A stretch of 21,185 bases of DNA from JAYFNU01 sp964458545. GTDB taxonomy: Bacteria; Bacillota; Clostridia; Oscillospirales; Ruminococcaceae. The position numbers were made by a program, and so were the translations under genes. Shown here one piece after another: positions 14,679 through 21,185 of the stretch; the first letter of the stretch is position 1; the number at the start of each line of letters is the position of its first letter. The stretch is taken from positions 1 through 21,185 of the forward strand of contig CAYWJF010000028.1 of the NCBI GenBank assembly GCA_964458545.1, read 5' to 3'. Under the pieces are notes generated by a model. It was given only the letters and a program-made list of their open reading frames with translations, did not search any database and was not told the DNA's origin.

Positions 14679-15662
14679 TTAGATGTTGTAGATGTTTGTC
14701 TTGTAGGATGAAAGGTTTCCCTTTATCCACTCTATCGTTTCGGCAAGCCCCGCCTTGAGGTCGTACTTCGGCGCCCAATCGGTAAGCGAGCGTATCTTTC
14801 GGTTGTCACCTAAAAGACGGTTGACCTCGCTCTTTTCTGGGCGAAGGCGTTGCTCGTCGCAGATAATTTTAGCGTTCGGGTTAATCTGGGCGATAAGCTC
14901 GCTCGCAAGCTCGCCTATAGAGATTTCTACGCCTGTTGCTATGTTGACCTCCTCGCCTATCGCGCGTTCGCACGCCGCGAGCGCCATAAAGCCCGCCGCG
15001 GTGTCCTTGACATAGTTGAAATCGCGCGTTGGGGTGAGCGAGCCGAGCTTTATCTCCTCTTTTCCCGCGAGAAGCTGGGAGATAATAGTGGGTATAACGG
15101 CGCGCGCGGACTGGCGCGGACCATAGGTGTTAAAGGGGCGAACTATCGTTACAGGGGTTTTAAAAGAGCGGTAGAAGCTTTCAGCTATCCTGTCCGCGCC
15201 TATCTTGGTAGCGGAGTAGGGCGATTGTCCTTGATATGGGTGCTTCTCGTCTATCGGCACATACTGCGCCGTGCCGTAAACCTCGCTTGTGGAGGTGACG
15301 AGCACCCGCTTGGTTTCAAGAGCGTTCGCCGCTTGAAGAACATTAAGCGTTCCCTTGATATTTGTATCGACGTAGCTATCGGGCGAATGGTAGCTAAAGG
15401 GTATGGCGATAAGGGCGGCGAGGTGGAAGACGGTGTCTATCCCCTTCATAGCCTCGCGCACGCCGTTCGGGTCGCGGATGTCGCCGCTGAAAACGTCAAT
15501 CTGGTTCTTTATTTCGTCAGGCAGACTGTCAAGCCAGCCCCAAGAGTTAAAGGAGTTATAGTAGCAAAAGGCGCGTACCGTCTTGCCCGCCTTCACAAGC
15601 TCCTCGGTAAGGTGGCTTCCGATAAAGCCGTCGGCGCCCGTAACAAGTACTTTTTCGTTCAT
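14679..15662 (-). CDS. legB: LegB-like NAD-dependent sugar-nucleotide 4,6-dehydratase
   Basis: The 327-residue extended SDR has the NAD motif TGADGFIGSH (G9, G12, G15), the active-site TSTSEVYG (Thr125, Glu127) and YSATK (Tyr149, Lys153). PFNTYGPRQSARAVIPTI follows (about 176-193). This is the pattern of GDP/UDP-sugar 4,6-dehydratases of the LegB type, which give the 4-keto-6-deoxy intermediate. The position usually Asp in TSTDEVYG is Ser126 here. The ATG at 15662 has GAGGTG six bases upstream. It is the first gene of the five-gene leftward operon. GDP-linked substrate is inferred from the PtmE-type partner. Confidence 0.9.
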   Translation of the reverse strand: MNEKVLVTGADGFIGSHLTEELVKAGKTVRAFCYYNSFNSWGWLDSLPDEIKNQIDVFSGDIRDPNGVREAMKGIDTVFHLAALIAIPFSYHSPDSYVDTNIKGTLNVLQAANALETKRVLVTSTSEVYGTAQYVPIDEKHPYQGQSPYSATKIGADRIAESFYRSFKTPVTIVRPFNTYGPRQSARAVIPTIISQLLAGKEEIKLGSLTPTRDFNYVKDTAAGFMALAACERAIGEEVNIATGVEISIGELASELIAQINPNAKIICDEQRLRPEKSEVNRLLGDNRKIRSLTDWAPKYDLKAGLAETIEWIKGNLSSYKTNIYNI

Positions 15663-15684
15663 TTAAAACACCTCAAAAATTATA

Positions 15685-15694
15685 AGTGTACACT
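15685..15694. promoter_or_regulatory. Palindrome at the leftward transcription start (candidate operator)
   Basis: AGTGTACACT is a perfect 10-bp palindrome, flanked by TTATA on the left and TTATAA on the right, so the symmetry extends imperfectly to about 20 bases. It sits just after the predicted -10 of the leftward promoter, where a repressor would block initiation. The regulator is not identified. Confidence 0.45.
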
Positions 15695-15696
15695 TT

Positions 15697-15725
15697 ATAA
15701 TAATATAAAATACATTGAATTACAA
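15697..15725 (-). promoter_or_regulatory. Predicted leftward promoter of the legB operon
   Basis: Minus-strand TTGTAA (15725-15720) and TATTAT (15702-15697) are separated by 17 bases. An alternative -10, TATAAT (15684-15679), lacks a good -35. Confidence 0.5.
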
Positions 15726-15733
15726 TAAAAACA

Positions 15734-15762
15734 TTGAGAGACGCCGCTTTTGGTGGTATTAT
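15734..15762 (+). promoter_or_regulatory. Predicted rightward promoter of the neuC/legG operon
   Basis: TTGAGA (15734-15739) and TATTAT (15757-15762) are separated by 17 bases. The -35 boxes of the two divergent promoters are only eight bases apart. Confidence 0.5.
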
Positions 15763-15811
15763 TAAAATGATTTAATATGGGCGCTTATACCGAAAGAAAT
15801 GGAGAAAGCCT

Positions 15812-16981
15812 ATGTCAGACAAACCGACTGTTGCTGTTGTGACGGGAACGAGAGCCGAGTTCGGACTGCTCTACCCCGTAATAAAAAGAATAACCGAGGA
15901 CGACGCGCTTTCACTTTCCTTAATTGTCACGGGCTCGCACCTTTGCTCTGCGCTCGGCGAAACGGTAAAGGAGATAGAGAAGGCGGCTGCGCCAATAGCG
16001 AAGCGAATAGATATCCTTCCAGACGGCGAAGCCACCCCCGCGACCGAGGCGGCGGCGATTGCGCTACGCGAGTTTTCGCGCTATTTTAAAGAGGCGAAGC
16101 CCGATATAGTGCTTGTGCTCGGCGACCGCTACGAAATCTTCGCGGCGAGCGCGGCGGCGGCAATGTGCGACATACCGCTCGCCCATATTAGCGGCGGCGA
16201 AACGACCGAGGGCGCGAAGGACGAGTTCTTCCGCCACTGTATAACCAAGATGAGTACACTGCACTTCGCGGCGACGGAAAGCTACCGCAAGCGGATAATC
16301 CAGCTCGGCGAGCAGCCCGAAAACGTATACTTCGCGGGTTCGCTCGGCGCGGAAAATATTATGACATTGCCCGTTATTCCGAAAAAGGAGCTTTCGGAGG
16401 ATATAGGCTTTGACGTGGACCGCGAGTTTCTTCTTTGCACCTACCACCCTGAAACCCTTTGCGGCATAGAGCCGAGAGCTGGCGCGAGAGAGCTTCTCGC
16501 CGCGATAAACGCGGTAGGTCTGCCCGTGCTTTTCACGGCGGCGAACGCCGACGACGGCGGAGCCGAGATAAACGAGGAGATAAGAAGCTACTGCGAAAAG
16601 AGCGAGAAAGCGAAGCTTGTCAACAGTCTCGGTGTGGTGCGGTACCTTTCGGTTATGCGCTACTGCCGCGCGGTGGTCGGCAATTCCTCAAGCGCGATTG
16701 TGGAAAGCCCGACTTTAAAGAAGCCCGCTGTTAATATAGGCGAGCGGCAGACGGGCAGAATAAAGGGAGAGAACAATATCGATTGCGCCACCGAGCGAGG
16801 CGCGATAGAAAAGGCAATAAGAAAAGCGGCTTCAACAGAATTTCAAAAGAGTGTTGAAGATATGGTCAGTCCCTTCGGAAAGGGCGGCGCGAGCGAGGTT
16901 ATCTTTGGCGCGATTAAAGAGCGGCTTTCGACGCTTACAACAAAAAAGACATTCTACGATATTGATTTCGAGGTGAAATAA
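15812..16981 (+). CDS. legG: Hydrolysing sugar-nucleotide 2-epimerase, NeuC/LegG family
   Basis: It is expected to epimerise C2 and cleave off the nucleotide, yielding a free mannosamine-type sugar for condensation to a nonulosonate. The 389-residue GT-B-like protein has VTGTRAEFGLL (10-20), LVLGDRYE (101-108) and HISGGETTEGAKDE (125-138). HPET (212-215), VGNSSSAIVE (289-298) and NIGERQTGR (308-316) follow. These match NeuC, whereas the name LegG (GDP-linked diacetylbacillosamine substrate) comes from the neighbouring LegB, LegC and PtmE homologs; a UDP-GlcNAc-type substrate is possible. ATG 15812 follows GGAGAAAG. It is first in the rightward operon, and the next gene starts directly after its stop. 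Confidence 0.92.
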   Translation: MSDKPTVAVVTGTRAEFGLLYPVIKRITEDDALSLSLIVTGSHLCSALGETVKEIEKAAAPIAKRIDILPDGEATPATEAAAIALREFSRYFKEAKPDIVLVLGDRYEIFAASAAAAMCDIPLAHISGGETTEGAKDEFFRHCITKMSTLHFAATESYRKRIIQLGEQPENVYFAGSLGAENIMTLPVIPKKELSEDIGFDVDREFLLCTYHPETLCGIEPRAGARELLAAINAVGLPVLFTAANADDGGAEINEEIRSYCEKSEKAKLVNSLGVVRYLSVMRYCRAVVGNSSSAIVESPTLKKPAVNIGERQTGRIKGENNIDCATERGAIEKAIRKAASTEFQKSVEDMVSPFGKGGASEVIFGAIKERLSTLTTKKTFYDIDFEVK

Positions 16982-17968
16982 ATGAAGGGTTTAGTTGTCG
17001 GCTTGGGCTCTATGGGAAAGCGGAGAATACGTCTTATGAAGGGCTTTTTCAAGGACGTTGAGCTTTGCGGCGTGGATTCTAACGAGGCGCGGCGCGCGGA
17101 GGCGTGCGGGCTTTTCTCTATCGAGTGTTATTCCTCAATTGAGGAGGCGGTAAAGGCGTTTTCGCCCGAAACGGCGTTCGTCTGCACAAGCCCCCTTTCC
17201 CACGCGGCGATAATCCGAGAGCTTTTGTCCTATTCGCTAAACGTGTTTACCGAAATTAACCTTGTAAACGACGGCTACGAGGAAAACGTAAGGACGGCGA
17301 AGGAGAAGGGTGTTGCGCTCTTTCTTTCCTCCACCCCGCTTTACCGCCGCGAGACGCAGTTTATAGAAAAAGCGGTAAAGGAAACGAGCGGCGCGCTATG
17401 CTACCGCTACCACGTCGGTCAGTATCTTCCAGACTGGCACCCGTGGGAGAACTACAAGGACTTCTTCGTAGGTGATAAGCGCACTAACGGTTGCCGCGAG
17501 ATATTTGCTATAGAGCTTCCGTGGCTGGAGAGCGCTTTCGGAAAGGTTATAAAGACTGAAAGCGTTTCACTTAAGCAGACAAGCCTTTCTATAGATTACC
17601 CCGACAGCTACCTTGTCACCCTCACCCACGAGAGCGGCGTTATCGGACAGCTTGCCGTAAACGTCGTTTCCCGCAAGGCGATACGCGACCTTGAGGTGAT
17701 AGGAGAAAAACTTTACCTTAAATGGAACGGCACGCCGAAGGGACTTTTCGTTTACGATTTCGACAAGAAGGAAGACCGATATATCGACACCTACGAGAGC
17801 GTGACTAAAGATAGCCGCTACGCCGAAAATATAATCGAAAACGCCTATGTAGACGAGCTCGCGGCGTTCTTCGATACCCTTTCGGGTAAGGACGCGCGCC
17901 GACACAGCTTTGAAAATGACGCGAGAATGCTCAGCGTAATCGACGAAATCGAGGGGGCGGCGAAATGA
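16982..17968 (+). CDS. Gfo/Idh/MocA-family oxidoreductase with EIN in place of EKP
   Basis: The 328-residue protein has a Rossmann dinucleotide motif GLGSMG (7-12) and a C-terminal alpha/beta domain (about 120-328), as in sugar-oxidising NAD(P)-dependent Gfo/Idh/MocA enzymes. The family's EKP motif, whose Lys is usually catalytic, reads EIN (91-93, within VFTEINLV). A conserved-looking block GQYLPDWHPWENYKDFF (146-162) carries Trp/His residues. It starts directly after the epimerase stop and overlaps the next oxidoreductase gene by four bases (ATGA), so the products may act together. Substrate unknown; the neighbours suggest a sugar, sugar nucleotide or nonulosonate derivative. It could be a catalytically altered partner subunit. 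Confidence 0.82.
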   Translation: MKGLVVGLGSMGKRRIRLMKGFFKDVELCGVDSNEARRAEACGLFSIECYSSIEEAVKAFSPETAFVCTSPLSHAAIIRELLSYSLNVFTEINLVNDGYEENVRTAKEKGVALFLSSTPLYRRETQFIEKAVKETSGALCYRYHVGQYLPDWHPWENYKDFFVGDKRTNGCREIFAIELPWLESAFGKVIKTESVSLKQTSLSIDYPDSYLVTLTHESGVIGQLAVNVVSRKAIRDLEVIGEKLYLKWNGTPKGLFVYDFDKKEDRYIDTYESVTKDSRYAENIIENAYVDELAAFFDTLSGKDARRHSFENDARMLSVIDEIEGAAK

Positions 17969-18891
17969 AGATACTCTTTTGCGGACTCGGCTCGATAGGC
18001 TCGCGCCACATAAAGAACCTTTCGGCGGTGCTGAATGAAAGAAGGATAGACTTTACGATAGACGCGGTGCGCTCAACGGACCGTCCGCTAAGGGACGGCG
18101 TAGAGCCGCTGCTTTCAAAAACCTATAAAAGCTTAGAGGATATCGACGGCGAATACGACGTAGCCTTCGTCACAAACCCCACGGCTCTTCACGAGAACAC
18201 CGTTAAGGCGCTTTCCCCCGTCGCGCGGGATATGTTTATAGAAAAGCCCGTTTTCTGCGACACGACGGCGGATATATCCACGCTCGGGCTTAATGAGGAC
18301 GGCGTTAACTATGTGGCGTGCCCGCTTCGGCACACGCCCGTAATAAAGCGGCTTCATGAATACTGCGAAAAGGAGAAGCCCGTCGCGGCGAGGGCGATAT
18401 GTTCGTCCTATCTTCCCGAATGGCGTAAGGGCACCGATTACCGCGAGTGCTATAGCGCTAAAAAGGAGCTTGGCGGCGGCGTGGTGCTTGACCTTATCCA
18501 CGAGTGGGACTATCTTTCGTGGCTGCTCGGTTTTCCTGAAAAGGTAAGTATGCTTTCGGGTAAGCGCTCGGAGCTTGAAATAACGAGCGACGACATAGCG
18601 GTTTATGCCGCCGATTTCGGAAAGACTCTTCTTACGCTTCAGCTTGACTATATAGGCGCTGTGCCTCAGCGCAGTTGCGAGCTTTTCTTTGACGGCGAGG
18701 TGGTTAAGGGCGATATCCTGAACCACGCGGTGCTGTTTTTAAAGAAGGGCGCGGTGGAGGAGTATCCCGCCGAGGACTTTTACGTTAACGAGATGAACTA
18801 CTTTGTTGACTGCGTTTTGGAGCGCAAGCACGATAATATGAACACCGTCGAGAACGCCCTTCGCGTCCTTCGCACGGCGACGGAGGAATAG
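17965..18891 (+). CDS. Gfo/Idh/MocA-family oxidoreductase (canonical EKP)
   Basis: The 308-residue protein has the dinucleotide motif GLGSIG (7-12), the EKP motif (93-95, FIEKPV) with its usual catalytic Lys94, and GGGVVLDLIHEWDY (170-183) with the family's C-terminal-domain Asp/His residues. It should be an active NAD(P)-dependent oxidoreductase on a sugar-like substrate. It is distantly similar in plan to the preceding gene (SSYLPEW here, GQYLPDW there), suggesting ancient duplication or a common substrate. The start overlaps the previous stop by four bases, and the next gene follows after a single base. The exact reaction is unknown. Confidence 0.88.
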   Translation: MKILFCGLGSIGSRHIKNLSAVLNERRIDFTIDAVRSTDRPLRDGVEPLLSKTYKSLEDIDGEYDVAFVTNPTALHENTVKALSPVARDMFIEKPVFCDTTADISTLGLNEDGVNYVACPLRHTPVIKRLHEYCEKEKPVAARAICSSYLPEWRKGTDYRECYSAKKELGGGVVLDLIHEWDYLSWLLGFPEKVSMLSGKRSELEITSDDIAVYAADFGKTLLTLQLDYIGAVPQRSCELFFDGEVVKGDILNHAVLFLKKGAVEEYPAEDFYVNEMNYFVDCVLERKHDNMNTVENALRVLRTATEE

Positions 18892-18892
18892 T

Positions 18893-19666
18893 ATGAATAT
18901 ACTTGTCACAATCTGCGCCCGAGCGGGCTCGAAGGGCGTAAAGTCAAAGAATATGCGTGACTATCTCGGTGTGCCGATATGCTGGTATACCGTTTCAGGC
19001 TATATGCTCTTTTTAGAGAGATTCGGAAAAGCGCTCGGTGAATTCACCCTTGCTTGCAACACCGACGCAGAGGAGCTCTTTTCTCAGCTTGACAAAACGA
19101 AGGTGGAGTACCTTCGCGTGCCGAGAAAGGCGGAGCTTGCGACCGACACCGCCTCTAAGATAGACGTTATACGCGACACCCTTCGCGAGGCGGAGAAGGC
19201 GACGGGCAAGAAATACGACATAGTTGTGGATATGGACCTCACAAGTCCCCTTAGGCGGGTAGAGGATATAAAGAATATAATCGCGACCCTTCAAAGCAAC
19301 CCCGAAGCGGAGGTGGCGCTTTCCGTTACCGAGGCACGGCGCAACCCCTACTTTAACCAGCTTGTAACGGGCGAGAACGGCTTCCTTCGCACGGCGATAG
19401 TCAGCGACTTTGTCGCGCGCCAGCAAGCGCCCGAGGTTTTCGACGCTAACGCCTCGCTCTATGCCTACCGCCCCGGCTTCCTGCTCGGCACAAACACAAT
19501 AATAAACAAGGCGAAGCTCGTCGGTTCCGTTATGCCCGATACCGCCGTGCTCGACATAGACAGCGAGCGGGACTTTGAGCTTATCTCCCTTCTTGGTGAA
19601 TACTTCTTCAAAAGTGACACCGCCTACGGAGAGATACGCGACAACATTAAAAACATTCTGCGATAG
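18893..19666 (+). CDS. legF: CMP-nonulosonate synthetase (LegF/NeuA/PtmB-type cytidylyltransferase)
   Basis: It is expected to activate a nonulosonic acid with CTP. The 257-residue protein has the CMP-sugar synthetase P-loop-like motif CARAGSKGVKSKN (8-20). The family's central region follows: VDMDLTSPLRRVEDI (about 108-122), ALSVTEARRNPYF, and DIDSERDFEL near the C-terminus. The size is typical of LegF and NeuA without a fused hydrolase domain. Its presence says the sugar product ends up CMP-linked, so a NeuB/LegI synthase should exist elsewhere. It lies one base after the preceding stop, within the rightward operon. Legionaminate is inferred over sialate from the LegB/LegC/PtmE homologs. 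Confidence 0.88.
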   Translation: MNILVTICARAGSKGVKSKNMRDYLGVPICWYTVSGYMLFLERFGKALGEFTLACNTDAEELFSQLDKTKVEYLRVPRKAELATDTASKIDVIRDTLREAEKATGKKYDIVVDMDLTSPLRRVEDIKNIIATLQSNPEAEVALSVTEARRNPYFNQLVTGENGFLRTAIVSDFVARQQAPEVFDANASLYAYRPGFLLGTNTIINKAKLVGSVMPDTAVLDIDSERDFELISLLGEYFFKSDTAYGEIRDNIKNILR

Positions 19667-19681
19667 AAACGGAGATTTACC

Positions 19682-21034
19682 GTGGCCCTTGATTTTCTTT
19701 TTCTGTACGAGCATATAGTGCGTGAGTTTGAAAACGACGCGCTTATTATGGCTGAGCTTGAGCGGCGCGGCTACTCTTGCGAGCTCTTTCAGCTTATGGA
19801 CAGGAAGAAGCTTAAATATTTCCTTTGGAAGAAGCCGAGTGTAATCGTGCCCTCAGCTATGTACGACAACGAGACGCTGAACAGCTTTGTGTATAATAAT
19901 GTCGGGAAACTCGACAAGGTAGTAAACCTCCATTGGGAGGAGGTGCTTTCACGCGAGCAGGAGGAGAGCGATTTCTACTCCTTTAACGGCAACGCCAGAA
20001 AGTGCACCCATATCTGCTGGGGCGAAAAGGCAAAGGAGCGTATAGTACGAAAGGGCGTGCCCGAAAACAACGCCGTAGTAACGGGCGCGGTACAGCTTGA
20101 TTTTCTATACCCTATGTTTGACGGCTACTTTAAAACACGAAAGGAGCTCGCCGAAGAGTTTTCGCTTGATACAAAAAAGCGCTGGCTTTGCTATGTAAGC
20201 TCCTTCTCCTGCGCGTTTATGGACGATAAGGAGGTCGAGGAGTTAAACGCCATGACCGACCTTGATTTCACGGGCTTCAGAGACGTCGGCGTGCGGTCTA
20301 TGGACGTGACCCTTGAGTGGTTCGACAGGCTTCTTTCAGAGTCCGATTATAAGGACGTTGAGCTTATCTACCGCCCGCACCCCTGCGAGTGGCAGAGCCC
20401 GCCGCTTGAGGAGATGAAGCGAAAGCACAAAAACTTTCACGTTATAAGCGACTACTCCGTTAAGCAGTGGGTTAAAAGCTCGGACATAATCCTTACGTGG
20501 ATGAGCACCTCAATTGCGGAGATTTATTTCGGAAAGAAGTCCTGCATTGTTGTGCGCCCCGAGCCGCTTTTCGACGACTACGACCCCGTCACCTACGAGG
20601 GGGTAAACGCCGCCGACAGCTACGAAAAGCTAAAAGCCGCGCTTGCGGCTGAGGATAACCCCTTCCCGATAGATGAGGAGGGCTTAAAAAGCCACTATGA
20701 CGTGGATTACGACTACCCCGCGTATATGCGAATATGCGACCTGCTTGAGTGGACAATTAAAAACCCGCCAAGAGATTTTCCCTTTAGCGAGGGCTACAAG
20801 CCGCGTTTTAATCTTTTGAAGTTTATCGCGCTCTTCTGCTTCAAGGTCATGAATACCCTTTGCATTGACCCTAACTGGTTCTTCTTCCTCGGAAAAAGGT
20901 TCACCTCGAGCGTTAAGCGTTATATGGGCTACTACAGCAAGGCGCGGCTTTCCAAGAAGCAGATACGCGCGAAGGTGGACGAGCTGCGCGGCTATATCGA
21001 CAGGGCAAACAAACAAAAACGGGAGATAAGATGA
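19682..21034 (+). CDS. Surface-carbohydrate glycosyltransferase-like protein (CDP-glycerol transferase-like fold)
   Basis: The 450-residue protein has no signal peptide. Its middle resembles GT-B CDP-glycerol/polyol phosphotransferases and capsule transferases: YRPHPCEW (RPHP at 231-234), then SDIILTWMSTSIAEIYFGKK (267-286), the counterpart of the usual 'SD...SS...E' nucleotide-binding block with Glu280. The C-terminus is basic with a hydrophobic stretch (about 377-405), perhaps membrane-associated. From the gene order, it may move the CMP-activated sugar or build its acceptor. The start is GTG 19682, after ACGGAGATT. The stop overlaps the flippase ATG by four bases. Donor and acceptor are not known. 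Confidence 0.7.
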   Translation: MALDFLFLYEHIVREFENDALIMAELERRGYSCELFQLMDRKKLKYFLWKKPSVIVPSAMYDNETLNSFVYNNVGKLDKVVNLHWEEVLSREQEESDFYSFNGNARKCTHICWGEKAKERIVRKGVPENNAVVTGAVQLDFLYPMFDGYFKTRKELAEEFSLDTKKRWLCYVSSFSCAFMDDKEVEELNAMTDLDFTGFRDVGVRSMDVTLEWFDRLLSESDYKDVELIYRPHPCEWQSPPLEEMKRKHKNFHVISDYSVKQWVKSSDIILTWMSTSIAEIYFGKKSCIVVRPEPLFDDYDPVTYEGVNAADSYEKLKAALAAEDNPFPIDEEGLKSHYDVDYDYPAYMRICDLLEWTIKNPPRDFPFSEGYKPRFNLLKFIALFCFKVMNTLCIDPNWFFFLGKRFTSSVKRYMGYYSKARLSKKQIRAKVDELRGYIDRANKQKREIR

Positions 21035-21185
21035 ACGAAGCGAAAACCTTAAAACGGAACCTGCTATTTAATACCGTAGGGAACATAGTTTACTTTGCCT
21101 GCCAATGGCTTGTTACGGGCTTCTTTATTAAGCGGCTTTCGGACGCCGCGACGGGCGACTACAACGCGGGGCTTATCGCCACGGC
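21031..21185 (+). CDS. Polysaccharide flippase (Wzx-like), N-terminus only, cut by window end
   Basis: Only 51 codons are visible. They give a short charged start (MNEAKTLKRN) followed by LLFNTVGNIVYFACQWLVTG and KRLSDAATGDYNAGL. This closely matches the N-terminus of Wzx/MATE-like lipid-linked glycan flippases, with the first transmembrane helix at about 13-33. ATG 21031 overlaps the glycosyltransferase stop, with GGGAG upstream. Its position suggests that it exports the product of the nonulosonate locus. Confidence 0.78.
   Translation, partial: MNEAKTLKRNLLFNTVGNIVYFACQWLVTGFFIKRLSDAATGDYNAGLIAT

Noticed and set aside
14850..15728. Plus-strand open frame of 292 codons opposite the legB-like gene
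   Set aside because: It overlaps a complete SDR with intact NAD and catalytic motifs and runs through the promoter region; no ribosome binding site or recognisable domain.

Overview
The window looks like a chromosomal segment of an anaerobic Gram-positive bacterium, most likely a Clostridia-type Bacillota. The coding DNA is fairly GC-rich with many ATA and AAG codons, and the spacers are AT-rich. Other pointers are consensus sigma-A promoters, strong AGGAGG-type ribosome binding sites, a GH25 lysozyme with wall-binding repeats, a sodium-pump decarboxylase beta subunit, and a lipoprotein with a TTG start. The exact lineage cannot be fixed by eye. There are no rRNA or tRNA genes, insertion sequences, CRISPR arrays or phage genes that I can see.

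Left part (1-10870) is a mixed housekeeping and envelope region made of short, separately terminated units. It holds a membrane protein cut by the window edge (minus), an extended SDR oxidoreductase (plus), a zinc-dependent phospholipase C-like protein (minus) and a membrane-anchored GH25 lysozyme (minus). Next is a two-gene minus operon for a small OadG/biotinyl-domain fusion plus OadB, divergent from a uracil permease (plus). Then come a polytopic-membrane LuxR-type regulator split by an in-frame TAG (plus) and a lipoprotein (plus).

Right part (10873-21185) is a nonulosonic (legionaminic-acid-like) sugar locus built around one divergent promoter region near 15680-15765. To the left runs a tight five-gene operon: legB-like 4,6-dehydratase, legC-like aminotransferase, ptmE-like CBS/nucleotidyltransferase, then cysK and cysE. 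To the right runs another tight operon: a NeuC/LegG-type hydrolysing 2-epimerase, two adjacent Gfo/Idh/MocA oxidoreductases, a LegF/NeuA-type cytidylyltransferase, a CDP-glycerol-transferase-like glycosyltransferase, and the start of a Wzx-type flippase cut by the window end. Together they would make a GDP-activated amino sugar, convert it to a free hexosamine derivative, and later CMP-activate a nonulosonate, transfer it and export the product. The condensing enzyme (NeuB/LegI) and the dedicated N-acetyltransferase (LegH) are not in the window.

Points worth a second look: the biotinyl-like domain has Thr where the biotin lysine should be, and no carboxyltransferase gene lies nearby; the LuxR regulator has a TAG between its first membrane segment and the rest; the first of the two Gfo/Idh proteins has EIN in place of EKP; serine-to-cysteine genes are wired into the sugar operon; and back-to-back promoters at the sugar locus carry a 10-bp palindrome at the leftward start site.
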